Positions 9,555 through 20,126 are shown, numbered from the stretch's first letter. The stretch is DNA of 64,000 bases from Ferrimonas marina (GCF_900129905.1 NZ_FQXG01000004.1:1-64000), one strand, 5' to 3'. Translations and numbers: made by a program. Notes: generated from the letters alone by a model not told the origin.

Positions 9555-9953
9555 CTAATCCGGGTTTTCCACCGCTTCATCAAGATTCAGCTCGTTAAGG
9601 ATCAGAAAGCTATTGAGGCACTGGCCACCGGATTTGTCCTCACACAGCACCAGCGTCGGCTCCGCCTCGACAACCTCTGCCTCGGTCTCCGGTATAAGGA
9701 ACAGGATGGAGAGGAAGGAGAAGGTAAAGGAGAACGGGATATGGGTCAGGGTGTAACCCAGGTGCTCGCTGCGGGTCATCGACTTGTCGAAGATGGCGAC
9801 GTAAAGGTGGATAAGGATAACGAGTGCCACCGGGGCACAGAACAGCAGCAACAGATTGCCGGTGTACTCCACTTCCAGAAAATGCAGCAGCACCGCCAGC
9901 AGCACGTGAGTCATGGAGATGATGGGTGGCAGCGCCAGCAGGGTCTTGATCAT
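9555..9953 (-). CDS. small membrane protein of unknown function
   Basis: A 132-residue protein that I do not recognise. Hydrophobic segments are visible at about residues 5-26, 30-56 and 70-90, so three or so transmembrane helices. The C-terminal 40 residues are acidic and contain two cysteines (CEDKSGGQC). It has its own ATG at 9953, is convergent with lnt and lies downstream of radA on the same strand with about 225 bases between. That gap holds the radA terminator and nothing else I can identify. Confidence 0.6.
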   Translation of the reverse strand: MIKTLLALPPIISMTHVLLAVLLHFLEVEYTGNLLLLFCAPVALVILIHLYVAIFDKSMTRSEHLGYTLTHIPFSFTFSFLSILFLIPETEAEVVEAEPTLVLCEDKSGGQCLNSFLILNELNLDEAVENPD

Positions 9954-10142
9954 GGTGGGAACCGGTTATCCTCAGACAATGGGGTCTTTCAATACGCAGC
10001 CCCGGACCAACATGGAGCAACGACGCTGAAAACTCTGGCCTGGTACTCAAGGCTCAGAGCCGGCTTAAGCTACCAATTCGCCCCAGACCGATCAACGACT
10101 TGTCGCTGATTGCCTTGGCGGTTCAGCAGCGACAACACAACA

Positions 10143-10164
10143 ACGGCAGCCCGAGGGCTGCCGT
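10143..10164 (-). terminator. radA terminator
   Basis: CGGCAGCCC and GGGCTGCCG form a 9-bp stem with a 2-base loop. On the minus strand it is followed by TTGTTGTG, a weak U-tract. Confidence 0.6.
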
Positions 10165-10179
10165 GCTCCACTGCGAGGG

Positions 10180-11547
10180 TTACAACGCGTCCAGCGCCTC
10201 GGACAGCTTGGTCACCGCCACCACCTCCATCCCCTCGATGGGGCTGCGCGGCGCATTGCCCTTGGGCACGATGGCGCGACGAAAGCCGTGCTTGGCCGCC
10301 TCGGACAACCGTTCCTGGCCGTTGGCTACCGGCCGGATCTCACCGGACAGACCCACCTCGCCGAACACCACCAGCTCACGACTGAGGGTCAGGTCGCGGA
10401 AGCTCGACACCATCGCCAGCAGCAGCGCCAGATCCGCTCCGGTCTCGCCCACCTTAACGCCCCCCACCACGTTGGCGAACACGTCCTGATCCGACATCAG
10501 CATGCCGCCATGGCGGTGCAGCACCGCCAGCAGCATCGCCAGCCGGTTCTGCTCCAGCCCCACCGCCACCCGGCGCGGGTTGGCCAGCTGACTGTGATCC
10601 ACCAGCGCCTGCAGCTCCACCAGCAACGGGCGGGTGCCCTCCCACACCACCATCACCACCGAGCCCGGGGATTGCTGCTCGCCACGGGACAGGAAGATGG
10701 CGGAGGGATTAGCCACCTCTTTGAGGCCCTCGCCGGTCATGGCGAATACCCCCAGCTCGTTCACCGCGCCAAAGCGGTTCTTGTGGCTGCGCATGGTGCG
10801 AAAGCGGGAGTCCCCCATGGAATCCAGCAGGATAGAGCAGTCGATGCAGTGCTCCAGCACCTTGGGGCCGGCCAGGGTGCCGTCCTTGGTGACATGGCCC
10901 ACCATCAGGATCGCCACGTTGTTCTGCTTGGCAAAGCGGGTCAGGTAAGCCGCGCTCTCCCGCACCTGGGCCACGCTGCCCGGGGCGGACTGGATGTCGG
11001 CCATGTGCATCACCTGGATGGAGTCGATCACCATGATCGACGGCTTCTCCTTCTCCGCCACCAGGCAGATCTGCTCCACCGAGGTTTCCGACAACATCTT
11101 CAGCTTGTCGGTGGGCAGCGCGAGACGCTTGGCCCGCATCGCCACCTGCTGCAGGGATTCCTCACCGGTGACATAGAGTGCGTTCATCTGCTGCGACAAC
11201 TGACACATCACCTGCAGCAGCAGGGTGGATTTACCGGCGCCGGGGTTACCGCCAATCAGGATCGCTGCCCCCGGGACGATGCCGCCTCCCAGCACCCGAT
11301 CCAGCTCGCCGTAGCCGCTGGAGAAGCGCGGCACTTCGGTCAGGTCAATCTCCGCCAGGGTCTGTACCTGACTGCCACCTGCGCCGGCATAACCGGTGTA
11401 GCGATCGCCGCCACGGCTGGGCTTACTGCTGCCCAAGCGCACCTCGGTCAGGGTGTTCCAGGCACCGCAAGCATTGCACTGGCCCTGCCAGCGGGGGTGG
11501 TCGGCACCACAGTCATTGCACACGTAGGCGGATTTGCTCTTTGCCAT
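10180..11547 (-). CDS. radA: DNA repair protein RadA
   Basis: A RecA-related branch-migration ATPase of 455 residues. The N-terminal zinc finger has C10, C13, C24 and C27. Walker A GGNPGAGKST is at 99-108, the RadA-specific KNRFG motif at 256-260, and a C-terminal Lon-protease-like domain follows. RadA drives branch migration of recombination intermediates. The ATG at 11547 gives MAKSKSAYVCNDCG. A minus-strand -10-like TATAAT lies at 11581-11586. It is divergent from the PilZ protein gene. Confidence 0.96.
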   Translation of the reverse strand: MAKSKSAYVCNDCGADHPRWQGQCNACGAWNTLTEVRLGSSKPSRGGDRYTGYAGAGGSQVQTLAEIDLTEVPRFSSGYGELDRVLGGGIVPGAAILIGGNPGAGKSTLLLQVMCQLSQQMNALYVTGEESLQQVAMRAKRLALPTDKLKMLSETSVEQICLVAEKEKPSIMVIDSIQVMHMADIQSAPGSVAQVRESAAYLTRFAKQNNVAILMVGHVTKDGTLAGPKVLEHCIDCSILLDSMGDSRFRTMRSHKNRFGAVNELGVFAMTGEGLKEVANPSAIFLSRGEQQSPGSVVMVVWEGTRPLLVELQALVDHSQLANPRRVAVGLEQNRLAMLLAVLHRHGGMLMSDQDVFANVVGGVKVGETGADLALLLAMVSSFRDLTLSRELVVFGEVGLSGEIRPVANGQERLSEAAKHGFRRAIVPKGNAPRSPIEGMEVVAVTKLSEALDAL

Positions 11548-11580
11548 TGAGAGACCATCTTCGAATCAACAGGATGGCGC

Positions 11581-11586
11581 ATTATA
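11581..11586 (-). promoter_or_regulatory. putative -10 element for radA
   Basis: A perfect TATAAT on the minus strand 34 bases upstream of the radA ATG. I see no good -35 at the usual spacing. Confidence 0.35.
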
Positions 11587-11720
11587 ACAGCCTCCGAAGC
11601 CGTCGCAGCTCCCTGCTTTCGCCCCCGCTCAGGAAAGCAACACAGAACAATACACCTCGGGATTACAGCAAGATAGAACGCGGTTACAATGATTGGCGTC
11701 GTGAACAGAACGAGTGATGC

Positions 11721-14081
11721 ATGGATCCCCACAACGCCGCCCTGATTGAACAGTTCAAGCCCCTGCTGCGGGAAGCGGATTTCGACCTGATGTTCGAGCA
11801 GCTCTGCGGTGACTTGCCGCAAAGCGAGCGCTTCCTGCTGAAGATGGAGCTGACCCGACTGAACCAGGAGAGCCGGCAGGCACTGGATCTGCGTCAACAC
11901 AGCCCGCTGCCCTGCAACGAGGTGGAGATCGGCGGTGTGCGCCATTACCTCGACCGACCTAACGCTGAGCGGCTGCGCCAGCTGGTCGGTCTCTATGGCG
12001 ATCGTCTCACCGTCGGTGCGGTGGAGGAGCTGCTGTCCCAGGTGCAGTCCCACCAGTTGATTGACCAGATGGAGGACGCCGACGGCCAGCCATTGCTGCC
12101 CGGCCATTGTCACCTGCTCCCCCTGGGCCACTACACCGTGCGAAAAGAGCAGCGCCGTACCTTTGCCACCGAGGTGATGCTGGCCCAACAGGGCGATCCC
12201 ATCCACGGCCTGACCCTGGACCTGTCAGTACGGGGCTGCCGCATCCGCACCGAGTCGGATCTGCGCCTCGACCCGGAGCGCCCGGTGACCCTTTACTTTA
12301 CCGCCCTGAGCAAGGAATACGTCATCCCGGCGCTGGACCTCGGCGTGCGCTATGACATCGTCGGCAAGGAGCACCAGAAGGGCTTTTTGGTGCTGCGGCT
12401 GAAACGAGCCGCCGTCGATCCCAACCAGGACCAGGAGCTCAGCCGGGTACTGCAGGCCAGCGCGCTGCGTACCACCCCTGAGCTCAACCACCTGGTGGCC
12501 ACCACCCGCAGCCACGGCTACGAGCGCCACCTGTTGCCCACCCTGTCCACCCTGCCCATTGCGCTGCAGCGCAAGGAGGGGCGCTGGCAAACGATCCTGG
12601 CGCTGAAGACCAAGGCCAACCAGGCCACCTGGCACTACTGGGACAACGAGCGCGGCGCCAGCCAGCTCTCGGCAGTGCTCACTGACTCCCGCATCAATCG
12701 TCTGCTGCGTGAACCGGACAACCCGGCCCACACCCTGCTGTACAGCTTCCAGATCAAGCAAAAAGAGCAGGTGCTGTTCTTCAGTGCCACGGTGGCAGAG
12801 CTGCTGCACAACGGCGATGCCGACGCCTTCCTGGCCCTGGCCAGTCGCCAACCCAGCTTCCGCCTGCACCAGTTGGGCTATCAAAGCCTCAAGGAGGCGG
12901 ATCTGCGCCGGGCCCTGCGCGATCCCATCAGCAACCAGCCGTTTGATCCGCTGGTGTGCCAGCAGTTTCAGCATGTACGGGTACTGCTGACCCTGCAGCC
13001 GCTGGACGGCGCCGAGCCCCAGTACTTTTCCCAACGGCCCCAATCAGACGATCCCAACACCCTGCGCCGCTACGGCATGAGCCGGGTCAACGACGATCCC
13101 ATCCAGGCGGTGTTTCTGGCCCTGAAGGAGCGTCGCCGCGAACCCCGCTTCCGTCTCAGCTCCGCCGCGCTGCTCACCTTTGACCGTCAAAGCTGGCCCG
13201 GCACCACGCTGGACATCAGCCCCAACGGCATCAAGCTGCGCCTGCAGCAGCCGGCGGCCCTGACCCTGGGCGAGGAGGTGCTGTTGGCCCTGCCCAAGCT
13301 GCAAAGCCTGGCGGGTAAGCTCAAGCTCAGCGCCATGCCCTACCAGGTGGTGGGTATCCAACGGGACCAGCGCACCCTCCGGCTCAAGGCGCTGCGACGG
13401 GAAACCCACATGGGCGTAGTGTTCCTCTCCCACCTGCTCAGCAAGAACCGGGACAAGCTGCCCCAGGTGGGCGGCACCGCCCATCACCATCAGCTGATCG
13501 AGGGGATGAAGAACTTCACCCTGCGCCAGCTACACCCGGTGCCCTTCTTCTCCCACAAAAGCGGCAACCGCCACCAGATCGACACCATCGGATTTGGCGC
13601 TCACCCCAGCCTGCTGTTCAACGCCCTGATTGGCCAGGTGCGTAGTGAGGTGGACCTGTCCTGGCTGCTGCTCAACCGCCATCTCACCACGCTGCTGACC
13701 GGACTGCGTCAGCAAGCCCAGTCCCAGGCGCTGGAGGTGGCGATAAAGCTGCCCAGAGAGGGCGAGCCGGCGGAGATCATGGCGGTAGAAGACAACAGCA
13801 AAGGGTTGAGGGAGTTTATCCTCGAAGGGATCGTCCGGCGCCGCTTCCTCGGCTTGCGGATAGAGCTGCACCCGGCGGGTAAGCCCGATCTGGACTATCT
13901 CCAGCAGGACCTGGCGGCCATCAGTGGCCATGCCCTGCACCGGGCTCGGGAGCTGGAGGATGCCCTATGGCAGGTTCAGGGCTGTGGCCAGATGCTGGAT
14001 ATCAGTCAGGATCTGATGGTGCGCTGCCAGCTGGAAAGCCTGATCCCGCCGATGAAGCTCGGCGAGCAAGCAAACAACTGA
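11721..14081 (+). CDS. large protein with two PilZ domains
   Basis: A 786-residue soluble protein. Two PilZ domains are visible. The first has RxxxR at R141-R145 and D167-x-S-x-x-G172 (DLSVRG). The second has RxxxR at R472-R476 and D498-x-S-x-x-G503 (DISPNG). PilZ domains of this type bind cyclic di-GMP through these residues, so the protein is probably a c-di-GMP effector. The N-terminal 140 residues and the central and C-terminal parts carry no domain I recognise, and I see no signal peptide or membrane helix. ATG at 11721. It stands alone, divergent from radA, and ends in its own terminator. Confidence 0.8.
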   Translation: MDPHNAALIEQFKPLLREADFDLMFEQLCGDLPQSERFLLKMELTRLNQESRQALDLRQHSPLPCNEVEIGGVRHYLDRPNAERLRQLVGLYGDRLTVGAVEELLSQVQSHQLIDQMEDADGQPLLPGHCHLLPLGHYTVRKEQRRTFATEVMLAQQGDPIHGLTLDLSVRGCRIRTESDLRLDPERPVTLYFTALSKEYVIPALDLGVRYDIVGKEHQKGFLVLRLKRAAVDPNQDQELSRVLQASALRTTPELNHLVATTRSHGYERHLLPTLSTLPIALQRKEGRWQTILALKTKANQATWHYWDNERGASQLSAVLTDSRINRLLREPDNPAHTLLYSFQIKQKEQVLFFSATVAELLHNGDADAFLALASRQPSFRLHQLGYQSLKEADLRRALRDPISNQPFDPLVCQQFQHVRVLLTLQPLDGAEPQYFSQRPQSDDPNTLRRYGMSRVNDDPIQAVFLALKERRREPRFRLSSAALLTFDRQSWPGTTLDISPNGIKLRLQQPAALTLGEEVLLALPKLQSLAGKLKLSAMPYQVVGIQRDQRTLRLKALRRETHMGVVFLSHLLSKNRDKLPQVGGTAHHHQLIEGMKNFTLRQLHPVPFFSHKSGNRHQIDTIGFGAHPSLLFNALIGQVRSEVDLSWLLLNRHLTTLLTGLRQQAQSQALEVAIKLPREGEPAEIMAVEDNSKGLREFILEGIVRRRFLGLRIELHPAGKPDLDYLQQDLAAISGHALHRARELEDALWQVQGCGQMLDISQDLMVRCQLESLIPPMKLGEQANN

Positions 14082-14085
14082 AGCC

Positions 14086-14123
14086 GAAGCCGCCGTCCAG
14101 CAAGACAGCGGCTTCTTTGTTTT
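14086..14123 (+). terminator. terminator of the PilZ gene
   Basis: GAAGCCGC pairs with GCGGCTTC around a 14-base loop, followed by TTTGTTTT. It reaches the stop codon of the convergent serB. Confidence 0.6.
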
Positions 14124-15030
14124 AGGGCGCCAGCATCCCCAGTACCGCATCCAGACCCAGGGTCCCCAAGTGGGCATCGACCTGGGCCGCCACCGCCGGT
14201 TTGGCGCGAAAGCCCACCCCCAGGTTGGCCTGGGCCAGCATCGGCAGATCATTGGCGCCGTCTCCCAGCGCCACCCACTGACTCCGGGCAATGCCATAGC
14301 GCTGACCCAGCATCTGCAGTATCGCCGCCTTACGCTCGGCATCGACAATGCCACCCTCCACCTCGCCGGTCAGCAAGCCATCCTGCTCGGCCAGGTCATT
14401 GGCCTCGAAGTAATCCAACCCCAAGCGCTCGGCCAGCACCCCGGCGATGCGGTTAAAGCCGCCACTGGCCAGGGCCAGGCGCCAGCCTCGTTGTTTCAGC
14501 TCCAGGCACAGACGTTCCAGGCCGGGATTGAGCGGCAGATCCGCGGCAATCTCATCCATCACCGCCACCGGGATCCCCTTGAGCATCGCCACCCGCTGAC
14601 GCAATGACTCGGCAAACTCCAGTCCCCCCTGCATCGCCAACTCGGTCACCTCGGCCACCTGGTCGTAGCAGCCCCCCCGCCGGGCGATCTCATCGATGCA
14701 TTCAATGGCGATGGCGGTGGAGTCCATATCCATCAGCAGCAAACCCGGCTGGCTGAGCTTGGGCAGGGCCGCCGGCAAGGCCAGCAGCTCACAGCCTGCG
14801 GGGGCCTCAGGCAGGGATTGTCGTCCCTGGCCCTGCCAGCCCACTCGCTCCAGGGCGTCGTGGATCCGCTCCGCCACCACGGCGGTCTGAGCCCCCTGCT
14901 GTGCCAGCGCCGCCAAGCTCTCGGCTTCCAGCTTGGGCCCCAGTAGCATCCAGGTGGGTAGGGCCGGGTCCCAAGGCAGCAGATCGGCGGCCAACTGGGC
15001 GACGGCGGGCGAGGTGGCGGGCTGACTCAT
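14122..15030 (-). CDS. serB: phosphoserine phosphatase
   Basis: A 302-residue HAD-superfamily enzyme that catalyses the last step of serine synthesis. The nucleophile motif DMDST is at D101-T105 (preceded by LLLM), followed by IECIDEIARR. Later motifs ALASGGFNRI and ALGDGANDLPM match SerB. The N-terminal 95 residues correspond to the ACT-like region. The ATG at 15030 has AAGGA about ten bases upstream; an extension upstream of it lacks family similarity. It is divergent from smp, as in E. coli. Confidence 0.94.
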   Translation of the reverse strand: MSQPATSPAVAQLAADLLPWDPALPTWMLLGPKLEAESLAALAQQGAQTAVVAERIHDALERVGWQGQGRQSLPEAPAGCELLALPAALPKLSQPGLLLMDMDSTAIAIECIDEIARRGGCYDQVAEVTELAMQGGLEFAESLRQRVAMLKGIPVAVMDEIAADLPLNPGLERLCLELKQRGWRLALASGGFNRIAGVLAERLGLDYFEANDLAEQDGLLTGEVEGGIVDAERKAAILQMLGQRYGIARSQWVALGDGANDLPMLAQANLGVGFRAKPAVAAQVDAHLGTLGLDAVLGMLAP

Positions 15031-15121
15031 CGGGCTAAATCCTTGTTTTGCTTCTATTCCAAATCGAACCCTATTATAAATAGCTGGTAAGGGAAGGAAA
15101 CGCTTTGTACAGGATGTCACC

Positions 15122-15784
15122 ATGAGGCTCCCTCGCCTGCTGCAACTTTTGCTGGCTCTGCTGTTGATGGCCACCCTCGCCTGGCAGTGGCAGCAGATGC
15201 AGCAACAACGGCTGCAGCTGCAGCAAAACCAGCAACAGCAGCTGGCCGAGCACTACCTGCAATACGCCAGCCACGGTGCCGCCATGGCGCTGGCACTGGA
15301 TGATCTGGATGCCCTGCAGTGGGGGCTGGACCAGTGGTTGCAGGACCCCACCATCATCGCCATCAGCGTCTTCAGCTACCAGGGCGAACGTTTGGCCCAT
15401 GGCCAAAACCTGTTTCCCCCCCATGCCCTGCCCGACGAGACCACCCTGTCACAGGCCCTGGCTCGATTTCCGCCCCTGACGGTGCCGATCCAGGATGACC
15501 AGAAAGCCTACGGCTATCTGCGGCTGCGGCTCAATCGCTCACTGATGATGCGCGATCTGCGCCGCCAGGACAGCCAGAGCCAGTTGGATGGCCAGCGCAT
15601 GCTGCTGCTGTTTGGCCTGCTCGGCGCCTTGCTGGCCCGGGGCCTGTCGTTTAAACGCGCCCGCTACAGCAGCCTGCGCCACGCCGAGCAAAAAAAACGG
15701 GCCCAGCCTGTGGCTGAGCCCGTTGATACCGAGGTCGCGGCGATTACAGCAGCGACTCCAGGGTCATCTCAATCATCTCGTTGA
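15122..15784 (+). CDS. smp: SMP/YtjB family membrane protein
   Basis: A 220-residue protein with an N-terminal signal-anchor (about residues 5-22), a Gln-rich coiled-coil-like stretch (about 24-45), a periplasmic domain, and a second hydrophobic segment near residues 160-175. It matches the YtjB/Smp family in size and in its position divergent from serB. Function is unclear (virulence-associated membrane protein in some species). The 3' end is unusual: the last 30 codons run through the hairpin and A-tract that form the deoD terminator on the other strand, and the final 41 bases overlap deoD. The C-terminus may therefore be recently extended. Confidence 0.8.
   Translation: MRLPRLLQLLLALLLMATLAWQWQQMQQQRLQLQQNQQQQLAEHYLQYASHGAAMALALDDLDALQWGLDQWLQDPTIIAISVFSYQGERLAHGQNLFPPHALPDETTLSQALARFPPLTVPIQDDQKAYGYLRLRLNRSLMMRDLRRQDSQSQLDGQRMLLLFGLLGALLARGLSFKRARYSSLRHAEQKKRAQPVAEPVDTEVAAITAATPGSSQSSR
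15690..15724 (-). terminator. deoD terminator inside smp
   Basis: On the minus strand AACGGGCTCAG and CTGGGCCCGTT form an 11-bp stem with one wobble/mismatch, followed by eight T. It lies entirely within the smp coding region. Confidence 0.8.
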
Positions 15785-16448
15785 AGGTATTCTGACGCTC
15801 GTCGGAGCTGGTCGCTTCACCGGTACGGATGTGGTCGGATACGGTGACCACGGTCAGCGCCTTAGCACCGTATTCCGCCGCGACGCCGTACAGGCCTGCC
15901 GCTTCCATCTCCACGCCCAGTACGTTCATCTTCTCCATCACATCGAACATCTCCGGGTCCGGGGTGTAGAACAGATCGGCGGAGAACAGGTTGCCGACCC
16001 GAACCGGGATCTGCTTCTGCTCAGCGGCATCCACCACCTTGCGCAGCAGGCCGTAGTCGGCGATGGCGGCAAAGTCGTTGTCCTTGAAGCGGGTGCGGTT
16101 CACCTTGGAGTCGGTGCAGGCACCCAGGCCCACGATCACGTCGCGTACCTTCACGTCGGTGGAAACGGCACCGCAGCTGCCAACCCGGATCAGGTTCTTC
16201 ACACCGTACTCGGTGATCAGCTCCTTGGCGTAGATGGAGCAGGAGGGGATCCCCATGCCAGAGCCCATCACGGAAACGCGCTTGCCCTTAAAGGTGCCGG
16301 TAAAGCCCAGCATGTTGCGAACGTCGGTAACCTGCTCAACGTTCTCCAGGAAGGTCTCAGCGATGTACTTGGCGCGCAGCGGATCGCCCGGGAACAGTAC
16401 GGTTTCAGCAAAGGCACCAGCCGGTGCATTAATGTGAGGAGTAGCCAT
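15744..16448 (-). CDS. deoD: purine nucleoside phosphorylase DeoD
   Basis: A 234-residue homohexameric-type PNP (E. coli 239) that splits purine (deoxy)ribonucleosides with phosphate. [13 protein letters not shown] near the N-terminus, [22 protein letters not shown] and TVSDHI are typical phosphate- and nucleoside-binding segments. It is the last gene of a deoC-deoA-deoB-deoD transcription unit, 23 bases after deoB, and ends at the terminator within smp. Confidence 0.96.
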   Translation of the reverse strand: MATPHINAPAGAFAETVLFPGDPLRAKYIAETFLENVEQVTDVRNMLGFTGTFKGKRVSVMGSGMGIPSCSIYAKELITEYGVKNLIRVGSCGAVSTDVKVRDVIVGLGACTDSKVNRTRFKDNDFAAIADYGLLRKVVDAAEQKQIPVRVGNLFSADLFYTPDPEMFDVMEKMNVLGVEMEAAGLYGVAAEYGAKALTVVTVSDHIRTGEATSSDERQNTFNEMIEMTLESLL

Positions 16449-16471
16449 TAATAGACTCCGTAGTCATAGAT

Positions 16472-17686
16472 TTATAAGAAGGAGGTGCCGTAATCCATCG
16501 GCGCCAAACCAAAATGGGTAGCCAGACTCTGGCCGATATCCGCAAAGGTGTCTCGCTTGCCCAGGCTGCGCGGGGTCACGCCGGGGCCAAACAGGATCAC
16601 CGGCACATGTTCACGGGTGTGATCGGTGCCGGTCCAGGTGGGATCGCAGCCGTGATCCGCGGTGATGATCACGATGTCACCTTCCCGCAACCGGGACGTC
16701 AGTTCCGGCAGACGGGTGTCAAAGTACTCCAGCGCCTGAGCGTAGCCGTTCAGATCACGGCGGTGGCCGTAGGAGGAATCAAAGTCGACGAAGTTGGTGA
16801 ACACCAAAGAATTGGCGTCAGACTCGTCCACCGCTTTCAGGGTGGCATCCCACAAAGCTTCCAGGCCGGTGGCCTTAATCTTCTGGGTAATGCCGCGGTG
16901 GGCGTAGATATCGGCAATCTTGCCCACCGACACCACCTGTCCGCCGGCGTCCGCCAGCTTGTCCAGCACGGTCGGGGCCGGCGGCTCTACCGCGTAATCC
17001 TTGCGGTTGCCGGTACGGGCAAAGTCCATCGCACTGCTGCCAACAAAGGGCCGGGCGATCACCCGTCCGATGTTATAGGGCTCCAGCTCCTCCCGGGCGA
17101 TCTGACACAGCTGGTACAGTCGCTCCAGGCCAAAGGCTTCCTCGTGGGCAGCGATCTGGAACACGCTGTCCGCCGAGGTGTAGAAGATGGGCGCACCAGT
17201 GCGCATGTGTTCTTCACCCAGGCGCTCCAGGATGGCGGTGCCGGAAGCGTGGCAGTTGCCAAGAAACTCGGTCAGCCCGGCCCGGGCCAGGATCTTGTCG
17301 GTCAGCTCCTTGGGGAAGCTGTTGTGCTTGTCGGTGAAGTAGCCCCACTCGTACAGCACCGGCACCCCCGCCATCTCCCAATGGCCGCTGGGGGTGTCCT
17401 TACCGGAGGAAAGTTCGGCGGCAAAGCCATGGGCCGCGGTCACTTCCGCCTCCAGGTTGAAGCCTGCCGGCACCTGGCCGGTGCTCTCAAAACCCAGTCG
17501 GGCCAGGCCCAGCTGGGTCAGGTTGGGCAGGTTCAACGGGCCGGAACGGCCAATCTCAGCGCCCCCTTCGGCACACACCCTGGCGATGCTGCCGAAGGTA
17601 TCGGCCCCGGCATCACCAAACTTGTCCGCGTCATCCGTGGCACCAACACCGAACGAATCCATCATCAATATAATGGCGCGACTCAT
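16472..17686 (-). CDS. deoB: phosphopentomutase DeoB
   Basis: A 404-residue alkaline-phosphatase-superfamily mutase (E. coli 407) that interconverts (deoxy)ribose 1- and 5-phosphate. The N-terminal metal site MDSFGVG...D and the C-terminal [22 protein letters not shown] metal-binding segment are both intact. The ATG at 17686 gives [15 protein letters not shown]. It lies 10 bases after the deoA stop. Confidence 0.96.
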   Translation of the reverse strand: MSRAIILMMDSFGVGATDDADKFGDAGADTFGSIARVCAEGGAEIGRSGPLNLPNLTQLGLARLGFESTGQVPAGFNLEAEVTAAHGFAAELSSGKDTPSGHWEMAGVPVLYEWGYFTDKHNSFPKELTDKILARAGLTEFLGNCHASGTAILERLGEEHMRTGAPIFYTSADSVFQIAAHEEAFGLERLYQLCQIAREELEPYNIGRVIARPFVGSSAMDFARTGNRKDYAVEPPAPTVLDKLADAGGQVVSVGKIADIYAHRGITQKIKATGLEALWDATLKAVDESDANSLVFTNFVDFDSSYGHRRDLNGYAQALEYFDTRLPELTSRLREGDIVIITADHGCDPTWTGTDHTREHVPVILFGPGVTPRSLGKRDTFADIGQSLATHFGLAPMDYGTSFL

Positions 17687-17696
17687 TCCATTCTCC

Positions 17697-19028
17697 TTAT
17701 GCGGCCGGGCCCCGGACGATCCGGTAGACCTCAGGCGTAAATTGGGGTTGCTCAAGCGACACGGTGATGGCCGCTCGCAGGGCCTCGGCGGCACGCTGCC
17801 ACTGGGCCTCATCCTCGGCATGCAGCAGCGCCAACGGCGTCTGCTCGTTGACCTCCTGGCCCAGGGTGCAGAACTGCTCAAAACCGACGCTGTGATCGAT
17901 CGCCTCATCCGGCACCGAGCGGCCTCCGCCCAGGTGCACCACCGCCATGCCGATGGCACGGGTGTCCATCTCGGCAACAAAGCCCACCGATTGGGCCAGT
18001 ACCGGCTTGCTCACCGGCGCCTTGGGCAGGTAGCGATCATAGTGTTCAACAAAATCTTCCGGGCCACCGAGTCCGGCCACCATCAGGCCAAAACGGCGCA
18101 GGGCTTCGCCGCTATCCAGGGCCTGTTGCAGCTTCTGCCAGCCCTGTTCGGTGGTCTCGGCCAGCTTGCCCAGCACCAACAGTTCGGCCCCCAGGGCCAT
18201 GGTGATCTCGTGCAAGCGGGGATTACGTTGCTCGCCATTGAGGTAGCGCACCGCTTCGCGGATCTCCACCGCGTTACCGGCACTGGAGGAGAGCACCTGG
18301 TTCATGTCGGTCAGCAGCGCTGAGGTGGGTACCCCGGCGCCATTGGCCACATCCACGATGCTCTGGGCCAGCTGCTCCGACGCGTCATAGCTCGGCATGA
18401 AGGCACCGCTGCCTACCTTAACGTCCATCACCAGCGCATCCAGACCGGAGGCCAGCTTTTTCGACAGGATGGAGGCGGTGATCAGGGCAATGGAATCCAC
18501 CGTAGCGGTGACATCGCGGGTGGCGTACATCCGCTTGTCTGCCGGCGCCAGATCACCGGTCTGGCCGATGATGGCCACCCCGGCCTGCTGAACCACTCGG
18601 CGGAAGGTATCGTTGTCCGGCGTGATGTTGTAGCCGGGGATCGCCTCCAGCTTGTCCAGCGTACCACCGGTGTGGCCCAGGCCACGACCGGAGATCATCG
18701 GCACATAGGCACCGCAGGCGGCGATCATCGGCCCCAGCATCAGCGAGACGCCGTCACCGACGCCGCCGGTGGAGTGCTTATCCAGCACCGGACCGTCCAG
18801 CGCCAGGTCATCCCAGCTCAGCACCATGCCCGAATCGCGCATCCCCTCGGTGAGGGCAACCCGCTCTGCGGCGGTCATGTCGTTGAAGTATACCGCCATG
18901 GCAAAGGCGGCGATCTGACCTTCGCTGATCTCGCCAGAGCCGATGCCCTGGCAGAAGAAGTGGATCTCATCGGCGCTCAGCGCCTGGTTATCCCGCTTCT
19001 TGCGAATGATCTCTTGAGGTAAGAACAT
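17697..19028 (-). CDS. deoA: thymidine phosphorylase DeoA
   Basis: A 443-residue nucleoside phosphorylase type II (E. coli 440). It shows [12 protein letters not shown] near the N-terminus, the family signature around [16 protein letters not shown], and the phosphate-binding KHSTGGVGD segment. It converts thymidine to thymine and deoxyribose 1-phosphate. The ATG at 19028 gives [12 protein letters not shown]. It lies 48 bases after deoC. Confidence 0.96.
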   Translation of the reverse strand: MFLPQEIIRKKRDNQALSADEIHFFCQGIGSGEISEGQIAAFAMAVYFNDMTAAERVALTEGMRDSGMVLSWDDLALDGPVLDKHSTGGVGDGVSLMLGPMIAACGAYVPMISGRGLGHTGGTLDKLEAIPGYNITPDNDTFRRVVQQAGVAIIGQTGDLAPADKRMYATRDVTATVDSIALITASILSKKLASGLDALVMDVKVGSGAFMPSYDASEQLAQSIVDVANGAGVPTSALLTDMNQVLSSSAGNAVEIREAVRYLNGEQRNPRLHEITMALGAELLVLGKLAETTEQGWQKLQQALDSGEALRRFGLMVAGLGGPEDFVEHYDRYLPKAPVSKPVLAQSVGFVAEMDTRAIGMAVVHLGGGRSVPDEAIDHSVGFEQFCTLGQEVNEQTPLALLHAEDEAQWQRAAEALRAAITVSLEQPQFTPEVYRIVRGPAA

Positions 19029-19076
19029 CGAATCCCTCCCAGCCAACAGTGGGGGCCAGGCCCCCAACTCGATGAC

Positions 19077-19847
19077 TCAGTAGCCTTGACCTTGTGCCGG
19101 TGCCTCACCATGGCCCAGGGTGGCCAGCAGGCTGGCCAGCAGGCTGGAGGCGCCAAAGCGGAAGGTGCGGGGGGAGACCCAGTCCGGACCCAGGATGGAG
19201 GCCGCCAGTTGCAGGTACTCCTGCGCCTGTTCAGCGTTACGCACACCACCAGCCGGCTTGAAGCCGATCTTCGGGTCCTTGGCCTTGATCACCTCCATCA
19301 TGATGCGGGCAGACTCCAGGGTGGCGTTGACCGGCACCTTGCCGGTGGAGGTCTTGATGAAATCTGCGCCGGCATCGATGCTGATCTCGGAGGCCTTACG
19401 GATCAGGGCTTCCTCTTTCAGCTCACCGGTCTCGATGATCACCTTCAGCAGCACGTCGCCGCAGGCTGCCTTACAGGCTTTTACCAGGTCGAAACCCACC
19501 TGCTCATTACCGGCCATCAGCGCGCGGTAGGGGAACACCACGTCCACCTCGTCAGCACCGTAGGCCACCGCGGCGCGGGTCTCGGCCACGGCGATCTCGA
19601 TGTCGTCGTTGCCGTGGGGAAAGTTGGTCACCGTAGCGATCTGCACGGCGTCGGCGCCGATCTCACGCAGGGTCTTGCGGGCAATCGGGATAAAGCGGGG
19701 GTAGATGCAGATGGCGGCGGTGTTGCCAGCCGGGGACTTGGCCGCATGACACAGGTCGATCACCTTTTGATCGGTGTCATCGTCGTTGAGGGTGGTCAGG
19801 TCCATCAGGGTCAGTGCACGTTGCGCAGCGGCGTTCAGATCGCTCAT
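19077..19847 (-). CDS. deoC: deoxyribose-phosphate aldolase DeoC
   Basis: A 256-residue class I aldolase (E. coli 259) that cleaves deoxyribose 5-phosphate to acetaldehyde and glyceraldehyde 3-phosphate. The Schiff-base lysine lies in the FIKTSTGK motif, with DVVFPYRAL and KPAGGVR also present. ATG at 19847 gives [26 protein letters not shown] lies just upstream. It is the first gene of the deo operon. A minus-strand TATACT -10-like element is visible about 30 bases upstream. Confidence 0.96.
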   Translation of the reverse strand: MSDLNAAAQRALTLMDLTTLNDDDTDQKVIDLCHAAKSPAGNTAAICIYPRFIPIARKTLREIGADAVQIATVTNFPHGNDDIEIAVAETRAAVAYGADEVDVVFPYRALMAGNEQVGFDLVKACKAACGDVLLKVIIETGELKEEALIRKASEISIDAGADFIKTSTGKVPVNATLESARIMMEVIKAKDPKIGFKPAGGVRNAEQAQEYLQLAASILGPDWVSPRTFRFGASSLLASLLATLGHGEAPAQGQGY

Positions 19848-20073
19848 TGGTGATCTCCCAGTTCGATAGTAATAGGCAGTATAGATAAGTTCACTCGCCC
19901 CTAACGGACCGGGAAACGCCGGGCGAACCCTGTAAAAAGGGCGCACGGAACCGGTCTCGTCACGGTGAGGCGACGCGGACTTGGTTCCTTGAAGATCAAA
20001 GGTGGGGGCCCTGCTGGAGCACCAATCCTCGCGAAAAATCCCTTTCCCCGCAAAAATTCGCCGCAAGAATAGC

Positions 20074-20102
20074 AAAAGGGCCTGCCAAATGGCAGACCCT
20101 TC
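20074..20102 (-). terminator. terminator of first Tsx-like gene
   Basis: On the minus strand AAGGGTCTGCC and GGCAGGCCCTT form a stem with a 4-base loop and one mismatch, followed by TTTT. Confidence 0.75.
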
Positions 20103-20126
20103 TACAAGTAACTTATTCAATCACCA

